A stretch of 64,000 nt of DNA from Sphingomonas bisphenolicum (GCF_024349785.1 NZ_AP018817.1:1953501-2017500); one strand, 5' to 3'. Shown: positions 27,896 to 36,864, counted from the stretch's first letter. Translations and numbers: made by a program. Notes: generated by a model not told the origin, from the sequence alone.

Positions 27896-28689
27896 TGGAA
27901 AAAGCCTTTGAAATATGCGGTAACATGCGGTGGAAGTGAGGCGACGGCGACGCCGTCGGTAAAGTCCCGGACGTAGCCGACGATGCTGGTCGCGGTGTCG
28001 AAATGGTCCTGGGAATAGCTGTGGCAGGCGTCGCGCATCGCTGGCGCAGCGTTGAGTGGCACGGCCGGCGAAAGATCAACCAGATGCCGCCGGCCTCGGG
28101 CGACGAAAACACCTCGCTGCAGCATGATCGCCAGATCGAGGTCGTCCCCGCTGAACTGCTCGCGTGCCCACGACGCAAAGCCTTTCATCATCGGTTTGCC
28201 AGCAAGTTTCGGTGGCTCGACTATATGGTGATCCTGAACGTACCAGTTGTGGACGATCGCCCCGTCTCGCTCGACCTTGATCCATACCGGCGCACCAGCT
28301 TCGTCGGGTATCTCGATGAGAACCTCGCGCTTGAGCGGCGTCTGGCTGGTGGCGTTCCTGAACGCCCAATATGCCAAATCCATCAGATGCGTGCAGTTGA
28401 GAACAGGTGGCAAACGCTCGCGGAACGCCAGCATGTCACCATCGACAGGCAGGCCTTTCAACTTGCCGAGCGGACGGTCGGCCGAACCACAGCTGGTCGC
28501 CGGTCCACGCGCCACTCGCGCCTCGATATCAGTTACATGCCCATTGGCATGATGCATGACCAGCCACATCGAATGATGGGTATCGTCGAGCGTAACGAGG
28601 ATTTTTCCGGACACGCGGAATGTTCGAACCAGCCGCCGAAAGCAGCCGGTCCCATATTCCGGGTTCACAGGGAAATGGCTTAGACTCAC
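27892..28689 (-). CDS. DUF2889-like protein
   Basis: A 265-residue protein that I assign tentatively to DUF2889. An N-terminal region with DDTHHSMWLVMHHANGHVTDIEARV is followed by ATSCGSADRPLGKLKGLPV and LNCTHLMDLAYWAF, which fit that family's layout. The function is unknown. It is translationally coupled to ribB (ATGA, 27892-27895). Its start lies 43 bp from operator site 3, shared with the divergent TetR gene. Confidence 0.55.
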   Translation of the reverse strand: MSLSHFPVNPEYGTGCFRRLVRTFRVSGKILVTLDDTHHSMWLVMHHANGHVTDIEARVARGPATSCGSADRPLGKLKGLPVDGDMLAFRERLPPVLNCTHLMDLAYWAFRNATSQTPLKREVLIEIPDEAGAPVWIKVERDGAIVHNWYVQDHHIVEPPKLAGKPMMKGFASWAREQFSGDDLDLAIMLQRGVFVARGRRHLVDLSPAVPLNAAPAMRDACHSYSQDHFDTATSIVGYVRDFTDGVAVASLPPHVTAYFKGFFQ

Positions 28690-28731
28690 TTATTCCTCTC
28701 CAGATTTCATCTTATATGAAAGCCGGATTTC

Positions 28732-28749
28732 GTCAACGCCGACGTTGAC
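28732..28749. promoter_or_regulatory. GTCAAC-N6-GTTGAC operator site 3
   Basis: A perfect copy of the 18-bp palindrome (spacer GCCGAC); the symmetry extends one base further each side (C...G). It lies midway between the DUF2889-ribB operon and the TetR gene at 28800. Its place next to a TetR gene makes that protein the best candidate for the regulator of all seven sites. Confidence 0.75.
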
Positions 28750-28799
28750 GTTGATGAGGCCGCTTGCCTCCCACGTGTGTTGAGTGCAAGTTCGGGGAC

Positions 28800-29507
28800 A
28801 TGAATGATAAAAGCAGCAACATTTCTAAACGCCGGCGGACGGCTCGTGCAAAAGACAGCGCCGATTATGTCGCCAAGCGGGCGGAGGTGCTGGGCGCGGC
28901 CGCCACTTTGTTCAAGCAGCAGGGCTTCCATTCCACGCGGCTCGTGGATGTCGCCCGAGAAGCTGGTCTCGATCGGGCCACCATCTATTATTACGCCGGC
29001 AGTAAGGAGGAATTGCTGCAGGATATCGTTGGGGGTGTCCTAGACACGGCCATCGCTGCCGCGGAGGAATTGCGTGCGAATGACGCACTCACCGGCATGC
29101 AGCGGCTGCATCAGATCTTCGTGATCCTGATGACGAGCTATGAAGAAAATTATCCGGCGACTTTCGTCTATATCCAGGAGCAGATGCATCAGGTCGGCGT
29201 GCAGGAAACCGAATGGGCGCAGTTGATCATGAAGCGTACGCGTTTGTTCGACCGGATGCTGATCGATTTCATTAAGGAGGGTATCGAGGATGGCGATCTG
29301 CGATCGGACATACCGCCCCGTCTCCATGAGAATGCTCTGTTCGGAATGCTGAACTGGACGCATCGCTGGTTCGTACCGGGCGGCAGCCTGACAGGACGAC
29401 AGGTCGCCGAAACATTCTGGTCGATCTATACGGGCGGAGCGCTCACGGACGCAGGCCGTGCGAAGATGCTTCCATCGCCGCCGGTCCTCAGCGCCGTCAG
29501 CGGCTGA
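28800..29507 (+). CDS. TetR family regulator, probable master regulator of the island
   Basis: A 235-residue regulator. The HTH lies at about residues 30-75: VLGAAATLFKQQGFHSTRL, then VAREAGLDRATIYYYAGSKEE. The C-terminal domain resembles the KstR/FadR-like TetR proteins that sense acyl-CoA (inference). The ATG at 28800 follows a GGGGA stretch; an upstream in-frame start at 28764 is less likely. The 3' end overlaps the convergent SnoaL-like pseudogene by 11 bp. A broken paralogue is at 8911. Confidence 0.88.
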   Translation: MNDKSSNISKRRRTARAKDSADYVAKRAEVLGAAATLFKQQGFHSTRLVDVAREAGLDRATIYYYAGSKEELLQDIVGGVLDTAIAAAEELRANDALTGMQRLHQIFVILMTSYEENYPATFVYIQEQMHQVGVQETEWAQLIMKRTRLFDRMLIDFIKEGIEDGDLRSDIPPRLHENALFGMLNWTHRWFVPGGSLTGRQVAETFWSIYTGGALTDAGRAKMLPSPPVLSAVSG

Positions 29508-29925
29508 GGTCGCCCAGCACGCCAACCTCGGATTGCTGTCCGAATATCTCCAGCATATGCTGTGTGTCGGAATATTCCCGCACGCTGCGGATCCGGTCCC
29601 CGTCGAGATCGAACCTGAAATGATAGGCATTGGCATAGACGCGACCGTCGCACAGCCTTGCATATGAGGTCGCTTCCACTGACACTTGTCGATCTTCGCT
29701 GATCATGCTCGACGGCGTGATCGTCAACGCCCCATCGAGATAGAGCGGTTTTACGTTCCGCAGCAAACTGCCCAGCGTGGCCTTGTCGATCGTCCCGGAC
29801 ATGCCGTCCAGATTCCCCAAGATCCACCATGTCGCGTCTTCGGTCAGATATTCGAGGATCGCCTCTACATCGCCCTACGAAAAACTATCCAGAAACGCGG
29901 CAACGATAGCCTTGGGCTCGCTCAT
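29497..29925 (-). pseudogene. SnoaL-like gene with in-frame stop at codon 17
   Basis: Reading from the ATG at 29925, which overlaps the stop of the acyl-CoA synthetase (ATGA), gives MSEPKAIVAAFLDSFS, then TAG (29877-29875), then GDVEAILEYLTEDATWW and a normal SnoaL/NTF2-like protein of 142 codons in all. The coupled start and intact downstream frame indicate a single nonsense change, perhaps CAG to TAG. A shorter product from an internal start would lack the first helix. Confidence 0.8.
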
Positions 29926-31529
29926 GAAGCCGGCTCTTTAAGCCGATCCCGCAGCGCTCGCTTGTCGATCTTCGTGGCGGACATCGGCCAGTCGGACGCA
30001 GCAAGAAATATGATCGCGCGCGGGACCTTGTAGCTTGCGATCCGGCCCCGGCAGTGCGCGATGAGGCCCTCTTCGTCGATGTCATGTCCCGGATGAATTT
30101 CGACGAACGCAACCGGAACTTCATCGAGGCGGATGTCGAAACGGCCGACTACCTCAACAGTCTTGACTGCCGGATGCGTAGCGAGAAAGGCCTCGATCTC
30201 GACAGCGGCGACATTTTCGCCACCGACCTTCAGCATGTCCTTGTAGCGACCGCCAAAGACCAGGCTTCCACCGGGAAGGCGCGTATACAAATCGCCGGTC
30301 TTGAGCCAACCGTCAGGCGTGAGGGCTTCCGCCGTTTTCTCCGGCGCTGCCCAATACCCCTCCATCACATTATAGCCACGCACCCAGATTTCGCCGAGCG
30401 TGCCGTCGGGAAGGTCGATGCCGGTTTCCGGATCCACAATGCGAATCTCGATGCCAGGGCTCGCCTTTCCATTCGTGGTTGATCGCGACACCCGATCTTC
30501 GTCCGGATCGCTCAATGCGAAAACGCCGGCTGTTTCGGTCATGCCGCAGCCCTGTATCACTTCGCAGCTTGGAAGCAGGGTCTGGACCAAATCGACCTGC
30601 GCAGGCGGCGCGATGATGCACAGATGCCGCATGCTGGTGAGTTTTGCCGGATCGAAACTCTGATGCCCAATAAGTCCCTGCATGATCGCCGGGAACCACG
30701 GCCATGTCAGGGTGACCTTTTCGTCATACATGAGCTGAAGCGCCCGGCCGGCATCGAAATAGCCGTCGGTCAGGAACGTGCCTGCGACTCCGAGGCATCC
30801 CACGAACGGGGCGAATGTGCCGATGTGGAAGAGTGGGCCAGCACCCCAAACGACATCATGGCCCGGCGATTTCAGTCTGTATCTTGCCCGTTCCACCGGT
30901 CCGCGCGTGACCGCCTCATGGCTCAGGACGCAGCCCTTCGGGTTGGCCGTCGTGCCAGAGGTGTAGATGATGAGCGCAGCATCGCGCACCCGGACTTGCC
31001 GCCGCCTGGTTTCGATAGCCGACGGCTCGATATGGTCGGCCAGCGCATGGAAAGTTGCGACGTCCATCACGCCCGCGCCGCCGCTGCCGCGTACGAGCAC
31101 GATATGCTCAAGATGAGGTGCCGGTTCTCCTTCCAGCCCGCTTGCCAGAACCGCCGGGAAATCCACCGGATCGTCGGGATGTCGGCTCGTCAGGATCGCC
31201 ACCAGATCGGCATTGCGGATGATATATCCCAATTCCGTCGCCTTGTGGCGCGCGTTCAGCGGTACGGCAACGCAGCCGAGCAGCGCAACGCCAAGAATGG
31301 CTTCGGCGAATTCCACGCAATTGGGGATCAGCAGGCCGACATGTTCGCCACGGCGGACGCCCAGAGCCGTCAGCGATCGTGCGACTCGAACAGCCCCATC
31401 GCGCATAGCCGAATAGGTGGCGCGCTGGCCGGGCAGCACCAGAGCATCACGCTCCGGAGCGATTGCCGCTGCCCGGAAAAGCAGGTCCCCCAAGGTTGAA
31501 ACTTCGGTCGTGATCGGACGATCCATCAT
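29922..31529 (-). CDS. AMP-dependent acyl-CoA synthetase
   Basis: A 535-residue ANL-superfamily ligase. The AMP-binding P-loop is IIYTSGTTANPKGCVLSH, followed by GCGMTETAG, WLKTGDLYTR and the hinge region GGRYKDMLKVGGENV. It activates a carboxylic acid with ATP and CoA, as needed after ring opening. AGAGGA lies 5-6 nt before the ATG at 31529; a second ATG at 31526 is possible. Operator site 4 is 81 bp upstream. Confidence 0.9.
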   Translation of the reverse strand: MMDRPITTEVSTLGDLLFRAAAIAPERDALVLPGQRATYSAMRDGAVRVARSLTALGVRRGEHVGLLIPNCVEFAEAILGVALLGCVAVPLNARHKATELGYIIRNADLVAILTSRHPDDPVDFPAVLASGLEGEPAPHLEHIVLVRGSGGAGVMDVATFHALADHIEPSAIETRRRQVRVRDAALIIYTSGTTANPKGCVLSHEAVTRGPVERARYRLKSPGHDVVWGAGPLFHIGTFAPFVGCLGVAGTFLTDGYFDAGRALQLMYDEKVTLTWPWFPAIMQGLIGHQSFDPAKLTSMRHLCIIAPPAQVDLVQTLLPSCEVIQGCGMTETAGVFALSDPDEDRVSRSTTNGKASPGIEIRIVDPETGIDLPDGTLGEIWVRGYNVMEGYWAAPEKTAEALTPDGWLKTGDLYTRLPGGSLVFGGRYKDMLKVGGENVAAVEIEAFLATHPAVKTVEVVGRFDIRLDEVPVAFVEIHPGHDIDEEGLIAHCRGRIASYKVPRAIIFLAASDWPMSATKIDKRALRDRLKEPAS

Positions 31530-31609
31530 GTTCCTCTCCGCTCCAGGCCGTGCAGCTTCGCACAGCATCATCGAGCCGAATGCACTTATGCGAAAAAAAA
31601 TTAGGGGTC

Positions 31610-31627
31610 GTCAACACGAGAGTTGAC
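31610..31627. promoter_or_regulatory. GTCAAC-N6-GTTGAC operator site 4
   Basis: The 18-bp palindrome (spacer ACGAGA) in the divergent gap between the acyl-CoA synthetase (start 31529) and the LLM operon (start 31720). It is placed to control both. Confidence 0.72.
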
Positions 31628-31719
31628 AAGTCTTCCGAAAGGGGATTGGATTAGGGGGTCGACACAGGATCAACCCTAATAGCGGGGGAGCATGAAAGCT
31701 CCTTTGGGGATGGAGAGGT

Positions 31720-32874
31720 ATGAAGTTTCATCTTATGCAGACCGGTGTTGTCGGTCGCCGTCATGAAATCGAGCAGGGCATGGCCGGTCAGCGGCCGGAA
31801 CTGTATCAGCGCTTCCTCGATGAGGTTAAGGGCTATGTACAACTCGCCGACGAGCTTGGTTTCTACGGCTATTGCCAACCCGAACATCACCTTCAGATCG
31901 AGGGTTTCGAGGCCAACAATCACCCTGGCATGTTCAGCCTGTTCGTCGGGCAGCACAGCAAGAGGATGAAGGCCGGCATCATGGGCTACACCATGACCAC
32001 CCACAATCCGGTTCGCGTCGCGGAGGAAATCGCGACGCTCGATCATATGCTGCAAGGCCGCCTCTACTGTGGCTTCACGCGCGGCTATCATGCACGCTGG
32101 GTGGACGCCTACGGTATCAAGGAAGGTGTCAGTGCCACGACCCCCGACAATGTGAAGGCGCGCGACGAGCAGGATGCGCGCAACCGCTCGCTGTTCGAAG
32201 AAGGCGTGCGCGTCGTTAAGAAGGCCTGGACCAACGATGTGTTCAGCCACAAGGGCGACAACTGGCAGTTTCCGCCAGAGGGCGGCTCCACCGGCCATCC
32301 CGCTTATGCCAAATATGGCAAGGGCCAGGACGAGAATGGTCGCGTCCAGCAGATCGGCATCGCGCCGCTGCCCTATCAGCGCCCCCATCCGCCGATCTAT
32401 GGCGGCTTCGCGGCGTCCGGCCGCACGATCGACTTCTGGGCCGAGGAAGGCGGGAAGCTGATCGTTCTTTCCGACAATATCGACTTTTGCGAGCAACTGA
32501 ACAATCGCTACATCGCGACCGCCGCCAAGAATGGCCGCGAGGTTACGAGGACGGATGCATCGGCCTGGGGAGGCTTCCTCATGCTGACCGACGACAAGGA
32601 TCATGCGGCCAAGCTCATGGAAGAGCATATGTGGTTCTGGGACGAATGGTTCATTCCGCTCGGCCAGCGCCCGCCAAACGTCCTGATCGGCTCGGCCGAC
32701 GAGATCGCCGACAAGATTGGCCGGGCGCATGATCGCCTCGGCTTCGACGAACTCTTCCTCATGTTCGGACAGGGGCATCTGGAGCCTGAAGCCAATCAGG
32801 AAGAACTGGAGAAGTTCATCAGCAAGGTCGCGCCGCGCTTCTCGACGAAGGATGCCGAAGGCACCTTCGTCTGA
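31720..32874 (+). CDS. LLM-class flavin-dependent oxidoreductase
   Basis: A 384-residue bacterial luciferase-like protein of a different subgroup from the three diketocamphane-type paralogues: YCQPEHHLQIEGFEANNHPG, LDHMLQGRLYCGFTRGY, QRPHPPIYGGFAASG. It probably uses FMNH2 and O2. A strong GGAGAGG ribosome site precedes the ATG. It is the first gene of a four-gene operon with a diketocamphane-type LLM, an alcohol dehydrogenase and an SDR. Confidence 0.88.
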   Translation: MKFHLMQTGVVGRRHEIEQGMAGQRPELYQRFLDEVKGYVQLADELGFYGYCQPEHHLQIEGFEANNHPGMFSLFVGQHSKRMKAGIMGYTMTTHNPVRVAEEIATLDHMLQGRLYCGFTRGYHARWVDAYGIKEGVSATTPDNVKARDEQDARNRSLFEEGVRVVKKAWTNDVFSHKGDNWQFPPEGGSTGHPAYAKYGKGQDENGRVQQIGIAPLPYQRPHPPIYGGFAASGRTIDFWAEEGGKLIVLSDNIDFCEQLNNRYIATAAKNGREVTRTDASAWGGFLMLTDDKDHAAKLMEEHMWFWDEWFIPLGQRPPNVLIGSADEIADKIGRAHDRLGFDELFLMFGQGHLEPEANQEELEKFISKVAPRFSTKDAEGTFV

Positions 32875-32912
32875 ACCAGCCCCACGCGCGCAGAAAAGAT
32901 TAGGAGAGTAAA

Positions 32913-34019
32913 ATGGCAATGCAGTGCGGCATCTTCATGACCCCCTACAATCCGCCGAGCCGGACGGCGCGGCAGGTTTTCGACTGGGCGCTCGACATAG
33001 CGCGGATCGCCGATGAGGCAGGCTATGCCGATTTCATGATCGGCGAACATTACACCCTTGGCTGGGAAAATATTCCCATGCCCGAGGCCATCATTGCTGC
33101 TTGCGCCCAGACGACTAAGCAGATTCGCTTCGCACCGATGGCGCATCTGCTGCCCTATCACGACCCTGCCACGCTCGCGATCCGCATCGGCTGGCTAAGC
33201 CAGGTGATGGAAGGACGTTACTTCCTAGGCGTGGCGCCGGGCGGCCACCATACCGATGCCATTCTTCATGGCTTCGAGAGCATCTCCGAACTGCCGCCAA
33301 TGCAGTTGGAGGCGTTGCATCTGATGGAGCGCGTGTGGGAAGGAAAACCGTTCCTCGAGAAGGGGAAGTTCTTCAAGGCGGGCTTCCCCGGCGACGCGAC
33401 GATGCCGGAATATAATGTCGTCATCGCCGACAACAGTCCTTATGGCGGCCGCGACAAGCTCGAAATCGCCGTCACCGGCTTGTCGCAAAATTCGTCGTCG
33501 ATGCGTTTCGCCGGCGAGCGCGATTACTCGCCTATTTCCTTCTTCGGCGGTACCCCGCAGATGAAGGCGCACTGGGATACCTGGGCGACGGCGATGGAAT
33601 CGAAGGGGCGTACACCCGATCGCAAACGCTATCGTGTTTGCCGCGATGTCTTCATCGCGGACACCGATGCGGAGGCCAAACGGCGCTTCCTTGCCAGCGG
33701 CCTCGCCCAGACGTGGAAGCATTATCTCAAGGAAATCTACGTCAAGTTCGGCCTGTTCAACGGCATCATCCAGGACTCAGGCAAGGATCTGACGCCCGAC
33801 GATATCGACGAGGATTTCCTCGCCGAGCATGTGGTGCTGTGCGGCTCGCCCGAAACTGCGATCGAGAAGCTCGAAGCCCTTGCCGACAAGGTCGGCGGCT
33901 GGGGCCAGTTGGTCTATAACCAGCATGACAGCATCGACGATCCCAAGCCCTGGGAAGAGTCGTTGCGCCGGTTCGCGTCGGAAGTCGCACCGAAGGTGCG
34001 GATGCCCGGCATCGACTGA
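32913..34019 (+). CDS. LLM-class flavin monooxygenase, diketocamphane-monooxygenase-like
   Basis: A 368-residue protein and the third paralogue of the set at 15640 and 22206. GRYFLGVAPGGHHTDAILHGF, IAVTGLSQNSSSMRFAGERD and LAEHVVLCGSPETAIEKLEA are the shared signatures. By family it is an FMNH2-dependent ketone monooxygenase giving a lactone. It follows the other LLM gene by 38 nt. Confidence 0.88.
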   Translation: MAMQCGIFMTPYNPPSRTARQVFDWALDIARIADEAGYADFMIGEHYTLGWENIPMPEAIIAACAQTTKQIRFAPMAHLLPYHDPATLAIRIGWLSQVMEGRYFLGVAPGGHHTDAILHGFESISELPPMQLEALHLMERVWEGKPFLEKGKFFKAGFPGDATMPEYNVVIADNSPYGGRDKLEIAVTGLSQNSSSMRFAGERDYSPISFFGGTPQMKAHWDTWATAMESKGRTPDRKRYRVCRDVFIADTDAEAKRRFLASGLAQTWKHYLKEIYVKFGLFNGIIQDSGKDLTPDDIDEDFLAEHVVLCGSPETAIEKLEALADKVGGWGQLVYNQHDSIDDPKPWEESLRRFASEVAPKVRMPGID

Positions 34020-34057
34020 ACCCGCAAACAGCGCATCCTTGGAGGCGCGCTACCTGT

Positions 34058-34093
34058 TCCCGTCCTTGCTGACTGCACGAGGCAAGGGCGGGA
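34058..34093 (+). terminator. Hairpin between LLM and alcohol dehydrogenase genes
   Basis: TCCCGTCCTTGC and GCAAGGGCGGGA form a 12-bp stem with one G-U pair and a 12-nt loop, about 40 nt after the LLM stop. There is no T tract. It may attenuate transcription into the downstream dehydrogenase genes. Confidence 0.5.
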
Positions 34094-34177
34094 GTGTAGC
34101 GGGCAGGGGGCCCGTCTGCGTTTTGCGTCACTAAGATTCCGACAGGGCCAACGAGGCCGATCGTAAGGAGAGAGAAA

Positions 34178-35269
34178 ATGGCAACCGGCCGCGCCACCGT
34201 CCTGGTGGAACCCAACAAACTGGAAACGTGGGACGTGCCGGTGGTCGAACCCGAGCATGGCGGGGCGCTGGTGCGCATCGTGCTGGGCGGCGTGTGCGGC
34301 AGCGACGTCCACATTACCACGGGACAGGCCGGTGTCATGCCGTTCCCCATCATCCTGGGCCATGAAGGTATCGGACGGATCGAGAAGCTCGGTGGCTTTG
34401 ATACCGATTATGCCGGCGTGCCAGTCAAGCCGGGCGACCTTGTCTACTGGTCGCCGATTTCCGCCTGTCATCGCTGCCACAGCTGCAACGTCCTCGACGA
34501 AACTCCTTGCGAGAATTCGCGGTTTTTCGAAGACGCCAGCAAGCCCAATTGGGGCAGCTATGCCGACTTCGCCTGGCTGCCCAATGGCCTTGCCTTTTTC
34601 AAGCTTCCGGACGGCGCAGATCCGCTTGCCGTCGCGGCGTTGGGTTGCGCGCTGCCAACCGTGCTGCGCGGCTTTGACCGCTGCGGACCGGTTCGTCTCG
34701 GCGAAACAGTCGTTGTACAGGGCGCCGGACCGGTGGGCCTGTCGGCCGTCCTCGTCGCCAAACAGGCCGGCGCCAGGGACGTGATCGTCATCGACGGTGT
34801 CGAGAGCAAGCTGGAGGTGGCGCGGAGTCTGGGCGCGACAGCAACAGTCTCGCTGTCGGATTCGCCTGAAGAACGGCGCCGGCAGATATATGACATCGCC
34901 GGTCCTTCCGGCCCGTCGCTGGTCGTAGAGGCTGCGGGTTTCCTGCCAGCTTTCCCTGAAGGTGTCGACCTCACCGGCATTCATGGCCGCTACGTCATTC
35001 TGGGCCTGTGGGGAGCGATCGGTACGCAACCCATCTCCCCTCGCGACATGACGACCAAGAATATCACGATCGCCGGGGCGACCTTCCCAAAGCCCAAACA
35101 TTATTATGGCGCGATGCACCTGGCCGCGCAGTTGCAGGACAAGGTGCCCCTCGCATCGCTGGTGACGCATCGCTACGCGATTGAAGATGCCGACAAGGCC
35201 CTGGACGCAGTCCATCACGGCAAAGTGATCAAGGCGGTCATCGATCCCGAACTCTCGCCGGCAAGCTGA
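34178..35269 (+). CDS. Zinc-containing alcohol dehydrogenase (MDR)
   Basis: A 363-residue zinc MDR. GVCGSDVH holds the catalytic-zinc cysteine, GHEGIGRIEKLG the histidine-glutamate region, and ACHRCHSCN-x7-C supplies cysteines for the structural zinc. The NAD motif GAGPVGLSAVLVAKQAGA follows. It probably oxidises a secondary alcohol to the ketone used by the flavin monooxygenases. A GGAGAGAG ribosome site lies just upstream. Confidence 0.9.
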   Translation: MATGRATVLVEPNKLETWDVPVVEPEHGGALVRIVLGGVCGSDVHITTGQAGVMPFPIILGHEGIGRIEKLGGFDTDYAGVPVKPGDLVYWSPISACHRCHSCNVLDETPCENSRFFEDASKPNWGSYADFAWLPNGLAFFKLPDGADPLAVAALGCALPTVLRGFDRCGPVRLGETVVVQGAGPVGLSAVLVAKQAGARDVIVIDGVESKLEVARSLGATATVSLSDSPEERRRQIYDIAGPSGPSLVVEAAGFLPAFPEGVDLTGIHGRYVILGLWGAIGTQPISPRDMTTKNITIAGATFPKPKHYYGAMHLAAQLQDKVPLASLVTHRYAIEDADKALDAVHHGKVIKAVIDPELSPAS

Positions 35270-35279
35270 GGAACGGGAA

Positions 35280-36080
35280 ATGGGCAATAGCGTCACAGGC
35301 AAGAGCATTATCGTCACGGGCGCCGGAAGCGGCATGGGTCGGGCCTGCGCCATCGAAATGGCGCGTCAGGGCGGCAAGGTCTTCGCCGTCGACATCAACC
35401 TCCAGGCAGTCGAGGAAACTGTCGCTCAGATAATCGGGGAAGGGTTCGTCGGCGTAGCGCATCAATGCGACCTGCGCGACCCCGAGCAGATCAAGGCGAT
35501 GATGACGAAAGCGGCGGAATTGTTCGACGGCATCGACGTGCTGCACAACAACGCTGCCGTGCATGAGACCGACCTTACCGCGCAGACCTCGATCGAGGAC
35601 CTGCCTGACGACGTGTGGGACAAGGTCTATGAGATCAATCTGCGCGCCGTATGGCTGGCGATCAAATATGCAGCGCCCTATCTCAAGGCGTCGAAGCGCG
35701 GTCCTGCCATCGTCAATGTGGCATCGACCGGCGCATTCGTATCCTACCCCCAGGCCGGCGCCTATTGCGCAACGAAGGGTGGCGTCCTGATGCTGACCAA
35801 GGCGGCCTCCGTCGATCTCGCCAAATATGGCATAAGGTGCAACTGCTACTGTCCTGGCGCTGTCGATACGCCGATGGTCCAGAAATATTACGAGGCGGCG
35901 CCGGACAAGGATCTCATTCTGTCCGTGATGACCGGCTCCCATCTCATCCCGCGCCTTGGGCGACCCGAGGAGATTGCGAAGCTCGCCTGCTTCCTGGCCT
36001 CGGACGATTCCAGTTTCATCACCGGCGCTGCCTATGTGATCGATGGTGGCACGCTGGCTTGGCGCGGCGTGAACGCCTGA
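35280..36080 (+). CDS. Short-chain dehydrogenase/reductase
   Basis: A 266-residue classical SDR: VTGAGSGMGRACAIEMARQGG, LHNNAAVHE, AYCATKGGV with the catalytic Y and K, and FITGAAYVIDGG. It begins 10 nt after the alcohol dehydrogenase, so the two are co-expressed. It ends before the strong terminator at 36094. Confidence 0.88.
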   Translation: MGNSVTGKSIIVTGAGSGMGRACAIEMARQGGKVFAVDINLQAVEETVAQIIGEGFVGVAHQCDLRDPEQIKAMMTKAAELFDGIDVLHNNAAVHETDLTAQTSIEDLPDDVWDKVYEINLRAVWLAIKYAAPYLKASKRGPAIVNVASTGAFVSYPQAGAYCATKGGVLMLTKAASVDLAKYGIRCNCYCPGAVDTPMVQKYYEAAPDKDLILSVMTGSHLIPRLGRPEEIAKLACFLASDDSSFITGAAYVIDGGTLAWRGVNA

Positions 36081-36093
36081 ACTTTAAGGGGCG

Positions 36094-36131
36094 AAAGCGG
36101 CATTCCGATCATTTGGTCGGGATGCCGCTTT
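36094..36131. terminator. Rho-independent terminator between convergent genes
   Basis: A 15-bp stem with one mismatch (AAAGCGGCATTCCGA / TCGGGATGCCGCTTT), an 8-nt loop and a short T run on the plus strand (A run on the other side). It starts 13 nt after the SDR stop and ends 4 nt before the stop of the minus-strand gene at 36136, so it can serve both directions. Confidence 0.8.
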
Positions 36132-36135
36132 TGAT

Positions 36136-36795
36136 TCAATCCACGCCCACATGTGCCGGTGTCTGAGCGGCAAGTTGCAGGCAGTCCTCGAGTGCGCGCC
36201 GTCCGGCCCCCAATTTGATGGCATTGGCCAGGTGCAGTCTAAAGCCCGGCATGAACCGGTGCGAAGGCATCGCATCGCTAGCCATTGCAAGCAGTTCTTT
36301 GGTGCGGGCCGACACCGTCCGTGTTTTCCACGGCACCGCGCAGAAGTCGAAGAACGCCTCGAACTGCGCTTGCGACAGTTTGAGCATCGAGCGCAGAAAT
36401 CCCGGCAACTCGTCTTCCATCCGATCCCAGAAAGGATCGTTTCCGACGCGGGCGTCCCAGATCTTCTGCTCGTCTGAGGTGAAGGCAATGGTGCCGTCGC
36501 TTTCGGTCAGGCCGGCCCCTGTCGTGATGAGACTGGAGGTCAGCATCAGCGAGTGCACGCCCAGACCCGCTATCAAAGAGACGATCTCCTGTATCTGCTG
36601 TGTGGTGGCCCCAAGTGCCAGGGCCTCGGTTATCGCACGTCCGCTGGCGGCCTTGTTCAGGGACGGGAGGGCACAGGCGAGGCCCAGTTTGACAAGCGCC
36701 CGATCGATAGCGGGCAGGGCCTCACCATCATCCACGTCCGCAGCCGTTACCAGCGCGCTGAACTCCTCAATCCCAACTCCCGACGACAACGCCAT
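36136..36795 (-). CDS. Carboxymuconolactone decarboxylase/AhpD-like protein
   Basis: A 219-residue helical protein. The segment ALALGATTQQIQEIVSLIAGLGVHSLMLT has the shape and conserved histidine of the carboxymuconolactone decarboxylase fold. A second, more divergent repeat follows (PWKTRTVSARTKELLAMASDA). The AhpD CxxC pair is absent, so a peroxidase role is unlikely. Two operators (sites 5 and 6) lie between it and the divergent TonB receptor. Confidence 0.75.
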   Translation of the reverse strand: MALSSGVGIEEFSALVTAADVDDGEALPAIDRALVKLGLACALPSLNKAASGRAITEALALGATTQQIQEIVSLIAGLGVHSLMLTSSLITTGAGLTESDGTIAFTSDEQKIWDARVGNDPFWDRMEDELPGFLRSMLKLSQAQFEAFFDFCAVPWKTRTVSARTKELLAMASDAMPSHRFMPGFRLHLANAIKLGAGRRALEDCLQLAAQTPAHVGVD

Positions 36796-36812
36796 GATTT
36801 TTTCTCCGCTTT

Positions 36813-36830
36813 TTCAACTCTGGTGTTGAC
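36813..36830. promoter_or_regulatory. TTCAAC-N6-GTTGAC operator site 5
   Basis: An 18-bp palindrome (spacer TCTGGT), 18 bp from the start of the minus-strand gene at 36795. It forms a pair with site 6, 16 bp further right. Confidence 0.68.
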
Positions 36831-36846
36831 GGCTCAATATGCTTGT

Positions 36847-36864
36847 GTCAACTCCAGCGTTGAC
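36847..36864. promoter_or_regulatory. GTCAAC-N6-GTTGAC operator site 6
   Basis: A perfect half-site pair (spacer TCCAGC), 70 bp before the TonB receptor start at 36934. Sites 5 and 6 are centred 34 bp apart, about three helical turns, so two dimers could bind the same face. Confidence 0.72.

Noticed and set aside
36136..36795. Annotation as an AhpD alkylhydroperoxidase
   Set aside because: The CxxC redox pair required for AhpD activity is absent; only the wider carboxymuconolactone decarboxylase-like fold is supported.
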